Assembly: GCF_001904725.1 (NCBI RefSeq)
Contig: NZ_MRCE01000005.1
Location: forward strand, 128,269-192,268
Source of the DNA: Phormidium ambiguum IAM M-71
GTDB taxonomy: Bacteria > Cyanobacteriota > Cyanobacteriia > Cyanobacteriales > Aerosakkonemataceae
Reading direction: 5' to 3'
Length of the DNA stretch: 64,000 nucleotides
Part shown: positions 28,161 to 36,324 of the stretch, one piece after another
Layout: the number at the start of each line of letters is the position of its first letter
How positions within the stretch are numbered: the stretch's first letter is position 1
The notes under the pieces: model-generated
Database searches by the model: none
What the model saw: only the letters and a program-made list of their open reading frames with translations
What the model was told of the DNA's origin: nothing
Position numbers and translations under genes: made by a program

Positions 28161-28532
28161 GGATTGGAAATAACAGGCAAGATGCCTATCCTACAAGATT
28201 GGGGATTGGGAAAACGGAAGAATAAAGGTTTCTTCCCTATCCCCTTTCCCGATAATTCTCAATCTTTTTGCCTAAATCTTTTTTTAATTGAACCGCAGAG
28301 ACGCAGAGGACACAGAGGAAGAAAGAGGAGAGAAGATAAAGGTAAATAAATACTATTTACCCCACAGAAAATCTTCATCTACATCTGTGTTTATCTGTGT
28401 CTATCTGTGGACATCTGTGGTTAAAAATAAAAATCTCTGCATCCCACAGTCAATCTATATCTACCATCTGTGTATCCCTTCAGGGAAGCAAGCTACATCT
28501 GCGTTTATCTGCGTTCCATCTGCGGTTAAAAA
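28161..28532. repeat. Repeat-filled intergenic region
   Basis: The region carries three dispersed elements. At 28171-28198 is a CAGGCAAGATGCCT-N-TCCTACAAGA unit, the reverse orientation of one inside cobJ at 62502. At 28290-28320 is an AACCGCAGAGACGCAGAGGA element. At 28382-28422 and 28465-28532 are runs of ATCTGTG/TTATCTG and ATCTGCG units, also found at 33454 and, inverted, at 61662-61860. Apparent short reading frames here are repeat translations. Confidence 0.75.
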
Positions 28533-29981
28533 TTAACCAAACTTTGTAGACATAAACACAAATCTGGCGACGAATACCGCAGCTAAAACCCAAGTTGCGA
28601 TCGACACTTCTCGCGCTTTACCTTGGAAAGTTTTTACTACTGGATAAGTGATAAAACCAACTGCTAAACCAGTACCGATCGAATAAGTTAAAGGAATTAA
28701 AAAAATTGTAAAAAATGCCGGAATTGCTTCTGCTGGATCTCCCCAACGAATACTACTCACAGCAGACATCATTAATACCCCAGTAATTACTAAAGCAGGT
28801 GTGGTAGCGTAAGGCGGAATTGCTTTAAAAATCGGGATAAAAATCATTGAAACAACAAACAACAATGACACAATTAATGCGGTGAAACCTGTGCGTCCTC
28901 CTACTTCTACACCTGCCGCAGATTCAGCAAATGTCGTAACTGTAGAAGTCCCCATAATTGCACCCGCTGTTGTGCCGATCGCATCAGCTAGCAAAGCTTC
29001 ATCTACGCGATCCATTTCCCCTTTTTCATTCACATAACCTGCCCGTATTCCTACACCAGAAAGTGTGCCTACAGTATCGAAAATATCAACAAATAAAAAT
29101 ACTAGCAAAACTGCTAGAAAATCCCAAAAATTATTCGCGTTTAATTGAGTAATGCCGCTAATTGCTTGCCCAAATAAATCTTGCGGAAATGTGGGAATTT
29201 CTGCAATGCCTTGAGGCCAAGGACTTACACCTAAAATCCACCCCAAAAGTGCGATTGCTAAAATTGCCCAAAATAAGGCACCTTTAACACGACGGACAAT
29301 AAAAGCAGAGGCAATAAAAATACCAACAATTGCCATTAAAGTGGCGGGTTCTTTTAAGTTACCTAGCCCAGTTTTTGTCGCGGCATTAGCGACAATTATC
29401 CCCGCCCCGCCAACTTTTGGATCGCCTGATAAGCCAATGTAAGCAATAAATAAACCAATCCCCACTGAAGTAGCAGATTTCATTACTAAGGGAATTGCAT
29501 TAACAATTTGCCGCCGGACGCTGGTGAGAGTTAAAACAATAAAAATTAGCCCTTCAACTAATACTGATGATAAGGCTAAACGCCAGTCAATTTTTAAGGT
29601 GAGAACTACGGAATAGGCAAAGAAAGCATTTAATCCCATCCCCGGTGCCATTGCAAATGGATAGTTGGCATACAACGCCATTACCAAAGTACCAATTACT
29701 GTAGAAATAGCAGTGGCGACAACTAATTCCGTGAATAAATCTTTGGGTTGATTGAGAAAAATCGCATCGGAAAGAATTAATGGGTTGACCACTAAAATAT
29801 ATGCCATTGTCATGAAGGTGGTCAGCCCTGCTAAAATTTCAGTACGAAAGTTAGTGCGGTATTTTGTGAATTGGAAAAAATTGGCGATCGCACCTTGCCA
29901 TCCAGTTAATTCTGGTTCTTCTGGTGGTTCGGTCTGCCTAGTTAATTCTATCTCTCTCAAATCATCAATATTTTTACTCAT
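28533..29981 (-). CDS. NCS2-family purine permease (AzgA-like guanine/hypoxanthine type)
   Basis: A 482-residue membrane protein with about 12-14 helices. The N-terminal TEILAGLTTFMTMAYILVVNP and the APGMGLNAFFAYSV segment are diagnostic of the AzgA branch of nucleobase permeases. FVDIFDTVGTLSGVG and GTSTVTTFAESAAGVEVGGRTG carry the substrate-site Asp and Glu. Import of guanine, hypoxanthine or adenine by proton symport is the family function. It is divergent from guanine deaminase, which supports guanine as a substrate. Confidence 0.93.
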   Translation of the reverse strand: MSKNIDDLREIELTRQTEPPEEPELTGWQGAIANFFQFTKYRTNFRTEILAGLTTFMTMAYILVVNPLILSDAIFLNQPKDLFTELVVATAISTVIGTLVMALYANYPFAMAPGMGLNAFFAYSVVLTLKIDWRLALSSVLVEGLIFIVLTLTSVRRQIVNAIPLVMKSATSVGIGLFIAYIGLSGDPKVGGAGIIVANAATKTGLGNLKEPATLMAIVGIFIASAFIVRRVKGALFWAILAIALLGWILGVSPWPQGIAEIPTFPQDLFGQAISGITQLNANNFWDFLAVLLVFLFVDIFDTVGTLSGVGIRAGYVNEKGEMDRVDEALLADAIGTTAGAIMGTSTVTTFAESAAGVEVGGRTGFTALIVSLLFVVSMIFIPIFKAIPPYATTPALVITGVLMMSAVSSIRWGDPAEAIPAFFTIFLIPLTYSIGTGLAVGFITYPVVKTFQGKAREVSIATWVLAAVFVARFVFMSTKFG

Positions 29982-30144
29982 CTCGACTACCTGAAACTGT
30001 CTAGGAAACGATCGATCTTACAAAGCTTAAATCCTACTTCTTTGTGTTAAAATAAATTGTTACTTTAGACACACTCTTTCCTAAGTGATATATTGTAAAT
30101 TTACCAAGCTATCGGCTAATAATTATTTTTAACAAATTCAAAAT

Positions 30145-31506
30145 ATGCCTACACAAACAAAAACTTCTGTGGCATCGATTAAAGCGATTAGAGGCGCATT
30201 TCTTGACTTTATCGCAGATCCCTTTTTTGTCCCAGAGGAATTGGAAAGCGTCCGCTACATTCCTGATGGTTTACTAATTCTGGAAAACGGTCATATTCAA
30301 GAATTAGGTGAATATGAACAATTGAAAAATAAATATCCAGCAGTACCCATAACTGCTTATTCTGACTGCTTAATTATGCCAGGGTTTATTGATACCCACA
30401 TTCATTTTCCCCAAACAGAAATGATTGCGGCTTACGGCGAACAACTTTTAGAATGGTTGAATAAATACACTTTTCCGGTAGAAAGTAAGTTTAAAGATCG
30501 AGATTACGCTCAAAAAATTGCCTCTTTCTTTTTGGATGAATTAATTAAAAATGGGACGACTACAGCTTTAGTTTTCGCTGCGGTTTTTCCCGAATCAGTT
30601 GAGGCTTTTTTTACAGAAGCAAGTCAGCGCAATTTACGCATGATTTGTGGGAAAGTAATGATGGATCGAAATGCACCAGAATTTTTGCGGGATACGGCTA
30701 TAAGTTCTTATGAAGACAGTAAAAAATTAATTCAAAAATGGCACAAAAACGGTAGATTACTTTATGCAGTTACTCCTCGTTTCGCTGTAACCTCAACTGA
30801 GGAACAACTGCGAATGGCAGCCAAATTGCTAGAAGAATTTCCCGATGTTTATTTGCATACTCACTTATCAGAAAATGTTAAAGAAGTTGAATTAGTTGCC
30901 CAACTTTTCCCGGAAAGTAAAGGTTATTTAGATGTTTACGATCGAGCGGGCTTGGTAAAAGAGCGATCGATCTTTGCTCACGGTGTACAATTAAGAGACG
31001 ATGAATTTAAAAGATTATCTGAAGCAAAATCAGCAATCTCTTTTTGTCCTACTTCCAATCTCTTTTTAGGTAGTGGACTGTTTAAACTTTTTCAAGCTAA
31101 ATCTAAAAAACATCCTGTGAAAGTTGGATTGGGAACTGATGTCGGCGGCGGTACAAGTTTTTCTATGCTGCAAACAGCAAATAAAGCTTATAAAATAGTG
31201 CAGTTGCAAGGGGATAAACTATCGGCTTTTAAAGCTTTATTCCTGGCAACTTTAGGTGGTGCAAAAGTGCTTTGTTTAGAAGATAAAATTGGTAACTTTG
31301 ATGCGGGAAAAGAAGCTGATTTTATAGTATTAGATTTAAAAGCAACTCCTTTAATGGCATTGCGAAATTCCCAAACTCCACCTGCTAAAACTAAAGCCGA
31401 AATCGCCGAAAAAGCCTTTGCGACGATGATACTTGGGGATGATAGAGCCATTCAAGCAACTTATATTGCTGGAGAACTTGCCTACCACAAGAACCAGGCA
31501 AATTAG
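30145..31506 (+). CDS. guaD: Guanine deaminase
   Basis: A 453-residue amidohydrolase converting guanine to xanthine. Metal and substrate motifs: MPGFIDTHIHFPQTEMIAAYG, LEWLNKYTFPVE, LHTHLSEN, FAHGVQLRD and VGLGTDVGGGTSFSM, all characteristic of GuaD. It is divergent from the purine permease with about 160 bp between, and an XdhC-family gene follows about 1 kb downstream. The three together suggest scavenging of external purines as a nitrogen source. Confidence 0.96.
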   Translation: MPTQTKTSVASIKAIRGAFLDFIADPFFVPEELESVRYIPDGLLILENGHIQELGEYEQLKNKYPAVPITAYSDCLIMPGFIDTHIHFPQTEMIAAYGEQLLEWLNKYTFPVESKFKDRDYAQKIASFFLDELIKNGTTTALVFAAVFPESVEAFFTEASQRNLRMICGKVMMDRNAPEFLRDTAISSYEDSKKLIQKWHKNGRLLYAVTPRFAVTSTEEQLRMAAKLLEEFPDVYLHTHLSENVKEVELVAQLFPESKGYLDVYDRAGLVKERSIFAHGVQLRDDEFKRLSEAKSAISFCPTSNLFLGSGLFKLFQAKSKKHPVKVGLGTDVGGGTSFSMLQTANKAYKIVQLQGDKLSAFKALFLATLGGAKVLCLEDKIGNFDAGKEADFIVLDLKATPLMALRNSQTPPAKTKAEIAEKAFATMILGDDRAIQATYIAGELAYHKNQAN

Positions 31507-31741
31507 AGAACGGCGCGATTATACATTAAAAGGTTCAGTCTGTCTGTTCAAGACGGAGAAAAGTATATGCTTTTTTTATAAAAAAAGTAGAAATACTTAC
31601 AAAAAATGTATGGTTTTGATAATTTACATTAAGTTATGTTCTAATTTGATAAGGAACTTTAGGACGAGAGAGTGGCTTGTGCTTCTCTCCGAACTGATGA
31701 CTTGAATTAATGGTCTTTCAAAGCTGAAAAAAGCTATCTAT

Positions 31742-32341
31742 ATGATGCGTAAGGTTTCTTTTGTCGGTACAGCATTGTTCGGTTTGATTGCTTCGGCTGC
31801 TTTATTATCAAGCTGTGGTCAACAAACCCAAACTCCTGAAGCAACTTCTCCCACTCCCAGCGCTGTCTCACCAGTAGCTGGTTCTTCCACTCCCAATCCA
31901 GCTTCCCCGGTTGTAGACTCTTCAGCTAGCACTGCGTCTCCCGCTGCTGATTCCACCGCTAGCACTACCACAGGAACTCCTGCGGCAACCGCTGATTCCA
32001 CAACTGCTGCTAGCACTACCACAGAAACTCCTGCGGCAACCGCCGATTCCACAACTGCTGCTAGCACCACCACAGAAACTCCTGCGGCAACCGCTGATTC
32101 CACAACTGCTGCTAGCACTACTGAAACTAGTGCCTCCGAATTCATTTCTGCCACTGCTTTTGACGAAATTGATGCTAATAAAGCAGGCAAAATTGCTGCC
32201 GAAGATTTTGTGAATTATTACTCTGAAAAAGTTGCTACTACTGAAAAAATCAGCAAAGAAGATGCAGAGAAAAAGTTCAAGCAACTTGACAAAGATAGCG
32301 ATGGTAGCCTGACTAAGCAAGAAGCTACAGGCCAAATGTAG
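31742..32341 (+). CDS. EF-hand lipoprotein with tandem Thr/Ala-rich repeats
   Basis: A 199-residue predicted lipoprotein. A signal peptide ends in the lipobox LSSC with Cys25, followed by a Ser/Thr/Pro/Ala linker. The linker contains three near-perfect 17-residue units of the type STTTETPAATADSTTAA, encoded by 51-bp tandem repeats at about 31961-32113. The C-terminus holds two EF-hand-like helices: FDEIDANKAGKIAAEDF (a degenerate loop) and LDKDSDGSLTKQE (a canonical Ca2+ loop). It is likely anchored to the outer face of a membrane, with the linker as a flexible stalk. Function unknown. It is closed by strong hairpins and stands alone. Confidence 0.8.
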   Translation: MMRKVSFVGTALFGLIASAALLSSCGQQTQTPEATSPTPSAVSPVAGSSTPNPASPVVDSSASTASPAADSTASTTTGTPAATADSTTAASTTTETPAATADSTTAASTTTETPAATADSTTAASTTETSASEFISATAFDEIDANKAGKIAAEDFVNYYSEKVATTEKISKEDAEKKFKQLDKDSDGSLTKQEATGQM

Positions 32342-32359
32342 TTCATTTATTACAGTTTT

Positions 32360-32387
32360 GCCTAAAGAAATTTTTTAGGCTTATTTT
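32360..32387 (+). terminator. Rho-independent terminator
   Basis: GCCTAAA / TTTAGGC stem with a 7-base loop followed by TTATTTTT, 19 bp past the lipoprotein stop. Confidence 0.8.
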
Positions 32388-32388
32388 T

Positions 32389-32430
32389 AAATTGGACTTT
32401 GGATATGTTTTCCAAAGTCCAATTTTTAAT
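32389..32430 (+). terminator. Second strong hairpin before the XdhC gene
   Basis: A perfect 15-bp stem AAATTGGACTTTGGA / TCCAAAGTCCAATTT with a TATGTTT loop, then TTAAT. It directly follows the first terminator, and the XdhC-family ATG is 34 bp further on. It could be a tandem terminator or a leader structure of the next gene. Confidence 0.65.
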
Positions 32431-32463
32431 ATTTCCGTAAATTTATGGGGAAGTTTTCTGATA

Positions 32464-33447
32464 ATGAGTGTTGAGTTATTTCAGCAATTAACACAAGTAC
32501 TAACAAAAGGTGCAGCAGTTTTAGCAACTGTCACTCAGATTAAAGGTTCGGTTCCCAGAGAAGTGGGCGCAAAAATGATTATCGATGCTGATGGTCAAAT
32601 TATGAATACGATTGGTGGAGGTGCGGGAGAGGCGAAGGTAATTTGTCAGGCGATGCAGGTATTAGAAACTGGCGAAAAACAATTTGTAGAAATTGATTTA
32701 TCTGGTGTACGGCAACGGGAAACTCAAGGTGTTTGTGGGGGGAGGATGCAAGTTTGGTTAGAACGTTGGTCTGGAGAAAGTGCGATCGCTCTCTCCCAAA
32801 AAATCCTACAATTACTTAAAGCTGGTCAATCCGTAACTTTAATTACTCCTTTTACCCCCAACCAACAACCATATATATTAGATAATTTTTCCCCAATTCC
32901 TCAATTAGAAAATGCCTTTATTGAACAAATCGAACCACCACCGACTTTACTCATTATCGGTGCAGGTCATGTAGGCGAACAATTAGCAAAATTCGCTCAT
33001 TTGATTGGTTTTGAAATTGCGATTCAAGATGACAGAATAGAATTTGCCAACCCCGAAAAATTTCCTCAAGCTAATCTAATTTTCAATCAGCCTATTAATT
33101 CAATTATCAATAATTTTGCGGATTTTTCTCAATTGTATATAGCTTTAGTAACACGAGGATATATGTATGATTTGGAAGCTTTACAAATTCTCTTAAATCA
33201 TAATATTACCTGTAAATATATCGGGATGATTGGCAGCGAAAAGCGAGTAAAGTTTGTTTATCGCAAATTGCAAGAAATGGGCGTTTCTCCTGAATTATTC
33301 AGCAATATCTATGCACCAATAGGCTTAGAAATTGGTGCTTTAACACCAGAAGAAATTGCAGTGAGTATTTGCGCCGAATTAATTTTAGTCCGTCGTGGTG
33401 GTACAGGTAAATCTATTTCGCAAAGTATGAAAAAATTATTAGCCTGA
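32464..33447 (+). CDS. XdhC/CoxI-family protein
   Basis: A 327-residue protein. The N-terminal XdhC domain (VLATVTQIKGSVPREVGAKM, IGGGAGEAKV, QGVCGGRMQVWLE) is followed by a Rossmann domain (LLIIGAGHVGEQLAKFAHLIG) and the IGMIGSEKRV element. XdhC-type proteins help insert or sulfurate molybdenum cofactor in xanthine dehydrogenase-class enzymes. I start at the ATG at 32464; a frame open from 32392 begins inside the upstream hairpin. No xdhA/B genes are in the window, but guaD nearby produces xanthine, which fits. Confidence 0.88.
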   Translation: MSVELFQQLTQVLTKGAAVLATVTQIKGSVPREVGAKMIIDADGQIMNTIGGGAGEAKVICQAMQVLETGEKQFVEIDLSGVRQRETQGVCGGRMQVWLERWSGESAIALSQKILQLLKAGQSVTLITPFTPNQQPYILDNFSPIPQLENAFIEQIEPPPTLLIIGAGHVGEQLAKFAHLIGFEIAIQDDRIEFANPEKFPQANLIFNQPINSIINNFADFSQLYIALVTRGYMYDLEALQILLNHNITCKYIGMIGSEKRVKFVYRKLQEMGVSPELFSNIYAPIGLEIGALTPEEIAVSICAELILVRRGGTGKSISQSMKKLLA

Positions 33448-33453
33448 TAATTC

Positions 33454-33494
33454 ACATCTGTGTTTATCTGTGTTTATCTGTGGATATCTGTGGT
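33454..33494. repeat. ATCTGTG-type dispersed repeat
   Basis: Four spaced units of CATCTGTG/TTATCTGTG just past the XdhC stop, related to the runs at 28382-28422 and to the inverted CACAGAT runs at 61662-61760. The rest of the gap to 33654 shows nothing definite. Confidence 0.7.
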
Positions 33495-33654
33495 AAAAAT
33501 TTTAGATTTCAGCCGTTTACCAGAGGCTTGAATTTTAAATAAAATTGCAGGTTTTAAACTTATCTATACTATTGTAAATAAAAAAACGTAATCTATTTCC
33601 TAAAGTAGTAGTGGGATATAATCTGACTAAAACTTTACAATAATTGACAGAAAA

Positions 33655-34905
33655 ATGTTAGCATTCTTTATTCATGGTGTCGCCACACGAGATGTGAAAT
33701 ACGCTGATAATTTGAAAGAATTAATTAGACAGGAGTTTATTAAAAGAAATCAACCACTTCCTTATGTTTACTCTAGCTTTTGGGGCGATGTTTTAAGCGA
33801 TGTTGATAAAATGTGGAACTGCATTTACCAAGATGTTGAATTAGCGAGTAAAAATACTCCTCAAATTCCCAGTGAAGACTTATTTCGCTACCAAAAATTC
33901 CGTAAAGGGTTTCTTTCCGAATTCATTGGAGATGTTTTTACTTACTTTAATCTAGAGAGGGGATTAGCAATTAGAAAAAAAATTGCTCAACAGTTGTATG
34001 ATTTTCTCAACAATCACCCAGATGATGAAGAATTACATATCATCGCCCACTCTTTAGGAAGTGTAATTTTATGGGATATCCTATTTTCTGATAGATTTAA
34101 TGCTAAAGACCCAGCTTTTTATATTCGTTCCATGATTGGTAACTGCAACGAACCTAATGTTACTAGAAAAGTAGATTTAAAAACTATTACCACAATGGGT
34201 TCACCGATTTTATTTGTTAATACTATGTTAAATATTCCGGCAAAAAAGATTCGAGAATTTGCTAATTCGTATCAACGAAAAAGCTTAAGCTGGATAAATA
34301 TTGTTCATGCTTCAGATATTGTTTCTTACCCTTTGTCCTCACAATTAAATATTGATTCGGCTGGTAATTTTGTTTTTCGAGATGAGTATATCTGGGAAGA
34401 TGCTAACTTAGCCGAAAAAGCTGCCCGTAGTGTTGGTCAAGTCGAGCTAGCAATGGCTTTAGGTGTATCAGATGCTCATTCATCTTATTTAAATTCTCAA
34501 AAGACAGCTAGTTTAGTTGTAAATCATATTATGAATATCAAAAATACTGAAAACAATAAACTAATTTATGATGTTATCGATCGCTTAGAGAAAGTCAGGG
34601 GAATGACTATTGATACAAATGATATTAATGCTAATTTAGCTAATATTAATGCAAATTTTAACGTTTTAGAAAAAGTGCGAGGGATGATTAATGAAAGAAA
34701 TGACACTCCTACATTAGCTACACTCTATTCAACCTTTAAAGACGATAGCGGTACAATCCGCTTGTTCGTAAATAAGCTGAATGTTTATCACGTTTATGTT
34801 TTCGATCGCAACGAAGTTTGTCAATTTGGGGGATATGTTGGTTGGCTACATACTCCAGCATTGCAAGAGGAATTGGAATTTATTAAAAGGAATTTTTGTG
34901 AATAA
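33655..34905 (+). CDS. Alpha/beta-hydrolase-like protein of unknown function
   Basis: A 416-residue protein whose first half reads as an alpha/beta hydrolase: MLAFFIHGVATRD gives the oxyanion-hole HG, and LHIIAHSLGSVILWD carries a nucleophile-elbow serine (Ser133) in a Ser-x-Gly variant (AHSLG). ITTMGSPI and NIVHASDIVSYP follow in the positions of the Asp/His region. There is no signal peptide. The C-terminal 120 residues contain a duplicated LEKVRGM motif and end in a small beta-rich segment. The substrate is unknown. Its last 8 bases overlap the next gene, an IF-3 paralogue, so the two are translated together. Confidence 0.65.
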   Translation: MLAFFIHGVATRDVKYADNLKELIRQEFIKRNQPLPYVYSSFWGDVLSDVDKMWNCIYQDVELASKNTPQIPSEDLFRYQKFRKGFLSEFIGDVFTYFNLERGLAIRKKIAQQLYDFLNNHPDDEELHIIAHSLGSVILWDILFSDRFNAKDPAFYIRSMIGNCNEPNVTRKVDLKTITTMGSPILFVNTMLNIPAKKIREFANSYQRKSLSWINIVHASDIVSYPLSSQLNIDSAGNFVFRDEYIWEDANLAEKAARSVGQVELAMALGVSDAHSSYLNSQKTASLVVNHIMNIKNTENNKLIYDVIDRLEKVRGMTIDTNDINANLANINANFNVLEKVRGMINERNDTPTLATLYSTFKDDSGTIRLFVNKLNVYHVYVFDRNEVCQFGGYVGWLHTPALQEELEFIKRNFCE

Positions 34906-35458
34906 ATTTAATACATATCAACAAAAAAAATGTTACCCTAGTATTGTTAGGCGAATTTCAGAGGAAATTATTATCGCTACAAAACAACTGATTAATCGGC
35001 AAATTAAATCCGCTCAGGTTCTTCTGATTGACCATGAGAATAACAACCTTGGTTTAACAGACACCCGTGAAGCCCTTAGACTTGCTGAAAGTGTAGATCT
35101 CGATCTGGTGATAGTCTCTGAGGGGAAAGAGATCCCAGTGGCGAAGATTTTGAACTTTGGGAAGCATCAGTACCAACAGAAAAAACGTCAACATTCTAGT
35201 GCTAGAACTACTGTTAAAGAAGTTAGGTTACGTCCTAATATTGGTGAATCAGATTACATCTTGCGTATTAATAGAGCGATCGAGTGGTTAGGGAAAGGTG
35301 ATTCCGTAAAATTTCAGCTACGTTTACGGGGACGGGAGCATCAAAACCGCGATCGGGCGATCGACTTGCTAGACAGAATAGTTGCAGACTTGTCAAAAGC
35401 GGGAAAAGTCCAATCCTTAGATAAAGGATCGTTAATTGTTCAGATGGTTCCCGGTTAA
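34898..35458 (+). CDS. Divergent translation initiation factor IF-3 paralogue
   Basis: A 186-residue IF-3-like protein. The N-terminal domain starts LINRQIKSAQVLLIDHENNN then LGLTDTREALRLAES. The linker region IPVAKILNFGKHQYQQKKR and the C-terminal domain VKEVRLRPNIGESDY to LRLRGREHQNRD follow. Against ordinary IF-3 it lacks the conserved PPVCRI(M/L)DYGK residues (here IPVAKILNFGK) and the lysine tail. I start at the GTG at 34898: it has AAAGGA 6 bases upstream and overlaps the hydrolase stop. It is probably not the housekeeping infC, which should be elsewhere. The overlap with a hydrolase gene suggests a special role in controlling translation; that is inference. Confidence 0.8.
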   Translation: MNKFNTYQQKKCYPSIVRRISEEIIIATKQLINRQIKSAQVLLIDHENNNLGLTDTREALRLAESVDLDLVIVSEGKEIPVAKILNFGKHQYQQKKRQHSSARTTVKEVRLRPNIGESDYILRINRAIEWLGKGDSVKFQLRLRGREHQNRDRAIDLLDRIVADLSKAGKVQSLDKGSLIVQMVPG

Positions 35459-35483
35459 ACTCAATTAATCAATATACACAAAT

Positions 35484-35508
35484 AAAACCCGCCTAGCGCG
35501 GGTTTTAA
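35484..35508 (+). terminator. Rho-independent terminator
   Basis: AAAACCCGC / GCGGGTTTT stem with a CTAGC loop, 25 bp past the IF-3 paralogue stop. The same AAAACCCGC stem appears at 41100. Confidence 0.85.
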
Positions 35509-35521
35509 ATTTTCTGCGCTA

Positions 35522-35554
35522 AGATCCCCGACTTCTTCAAGAAGTCGGGGATCT
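35522..35554. repeat. 33-bp palindromic repeat, copy 3
   Basis: Identical in stem to the copies at 6308 and 23860. It lies 13 bp beyond the terminator of the IF-3 paralogue. The stretch from 35555 to 35721 shows no supported gene. Confidence 0.85.
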
Positions 35555-35721
35555 GGATTTAGATTTTGGGATAAAAACATAGAGAATAAATGATTATTGT
35601 AGTGGCGATCGCACACCAACCCATTCTAAAATCAAGAAACCCAAACGGCAAAAATAATAAAGTTATGAAGCGAACTTTTACAAATCTGAGTGAAGCTTTG
35701 TCGCTGCATTTTGAGCCACCA

Positions 35722-36027
35722 TTAGCCACTAACGCTCCGGGTTCCAGCTTGAATTTCTTGAATGATACTTGAAATTTCTTCTTCCGACTGGATATGACGC
35801 AACAAAACTTGTTCGGTGATTTCTAAAACACGATTAGAAAATGATTTGGTTAAATCCTGGCGTAAACCTTGACCGATATATAATTTAAGCAAAGCTGCTA
35901 AAGACATATCTCGACTATCAGCTATTTTTTGCAGCGATTCTAACGTATCTTTGGGGATTTCAATAGATACCGTTTCTTTAGGGCGCGGATGGATTTGTAA
36001 TTGCATTTCTTGGTCAAGATTGTTCAT
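35722..36027 (-). CDS. Ribbon-helix-helix-type antitoxin of a BrnT pair
   Basis: A 101-residue protein encoded just after, and overlapping by 14 bp, a BrnT-type toxin gene. The segment KETVSIEIPKDTLESLQKIA then MSLAALLKLYIGQGLRQDL is a ribbon-helix-helix DNA-binding fold. The C-terminal tail (NRVLEITEQVLLRHIQSEEE then ISSIIQEIQ) is the likely toxin contact. The ATG at 36027 has AAAGGA just upstream, so I prefer it to the ATG at 36042. The tail is clearly similar to a 51-codon frame at 59694-59849. Confidence 0.8.
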   Translation of the reverse strand: MNNLDQEMQLQIHPRPKETVSIEIPKDTLESLQKIADSRDMSLAALLKLYIGQGLRQDLTKSFSNRVLEITEQVLLRHIQSEEEISSIIQEIQAGTRSVSG

Positions 36028-36307
36028 ATAATTTCCTTTCATTGTGAGTAGCAGGACGAGCAGAAATAATACGGTTTCGCTTACCTCTTTCTACATAAAC
36101 AACTAGCAAAAGGCGTTGTTCCAGGGAATACCCAATAATGAAATCGCGTTGTTCGTTATTAGCGGTAGCATCACCGGATTGGTAAAAGGGGTCAAAGAAA
36201 GCTTCTGCTGCTTCTTCAAATGTAACACCATGTTTCTCGATGTTGCTTTCCGCTTTGTTTGCGTCCCATTCAAACTCAACGCCTTGCAGTCGGTAAACAA
36301 TATCCAT
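36014..36307 (-). CDS. brnT: BrnT-family toxin
   Basis: A 97-residue BrnT (DUF497) toxin: VEFEWDANKAESNIEKHGVT then FEEAAEAFFD, a central strand pair RDFIIGYSLEQRLLLVVYVE, and the C-terminal RIISARPATHNERKLYE. All of the family signature is present. It is the first gene of the pair; the toxin preceding the antitoxin is the normal brnTA order. It starts 17 bp after the end of the large NACHT NTPase gene on the same strand, so it could be co-transcribed with that gene. Confidence 0.9.
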   Translation of the reverse strand: MDIVYRLQGVEFEWDANKAESNIEKHGVTFEEAAEAFFDPFYQSGDATANNEQRDFIIGYSLEQRLLLVVYVERGKRNRIISARPATHNERKLYEQS

Positions 36308-36324
36308 TTATTCAGTTTTTTTGT

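Noticed and set aside
28164-28536. Short reading frames between adhE and the purine permease
   Set aside because: They translate dispersed repeats (for example TGKMPILQD and RDAEDTEEERG) and have no ribosome-binding site or family resemblance.
31819-32335. Long antisense frames opposite the EF-hand lipoprotein
   Set aside because: They arise from the low-complexity tandem repeats; codon content mirrors the sense gene and the products are repetitive Ser/Ala/Val strings.
32392-32463. Longer XdhC start at 32392
   Set aside because: The extra 24 codons are encoded by a perfect terminator-like hairpin; the ATG at 32464 begins the conserved domain.
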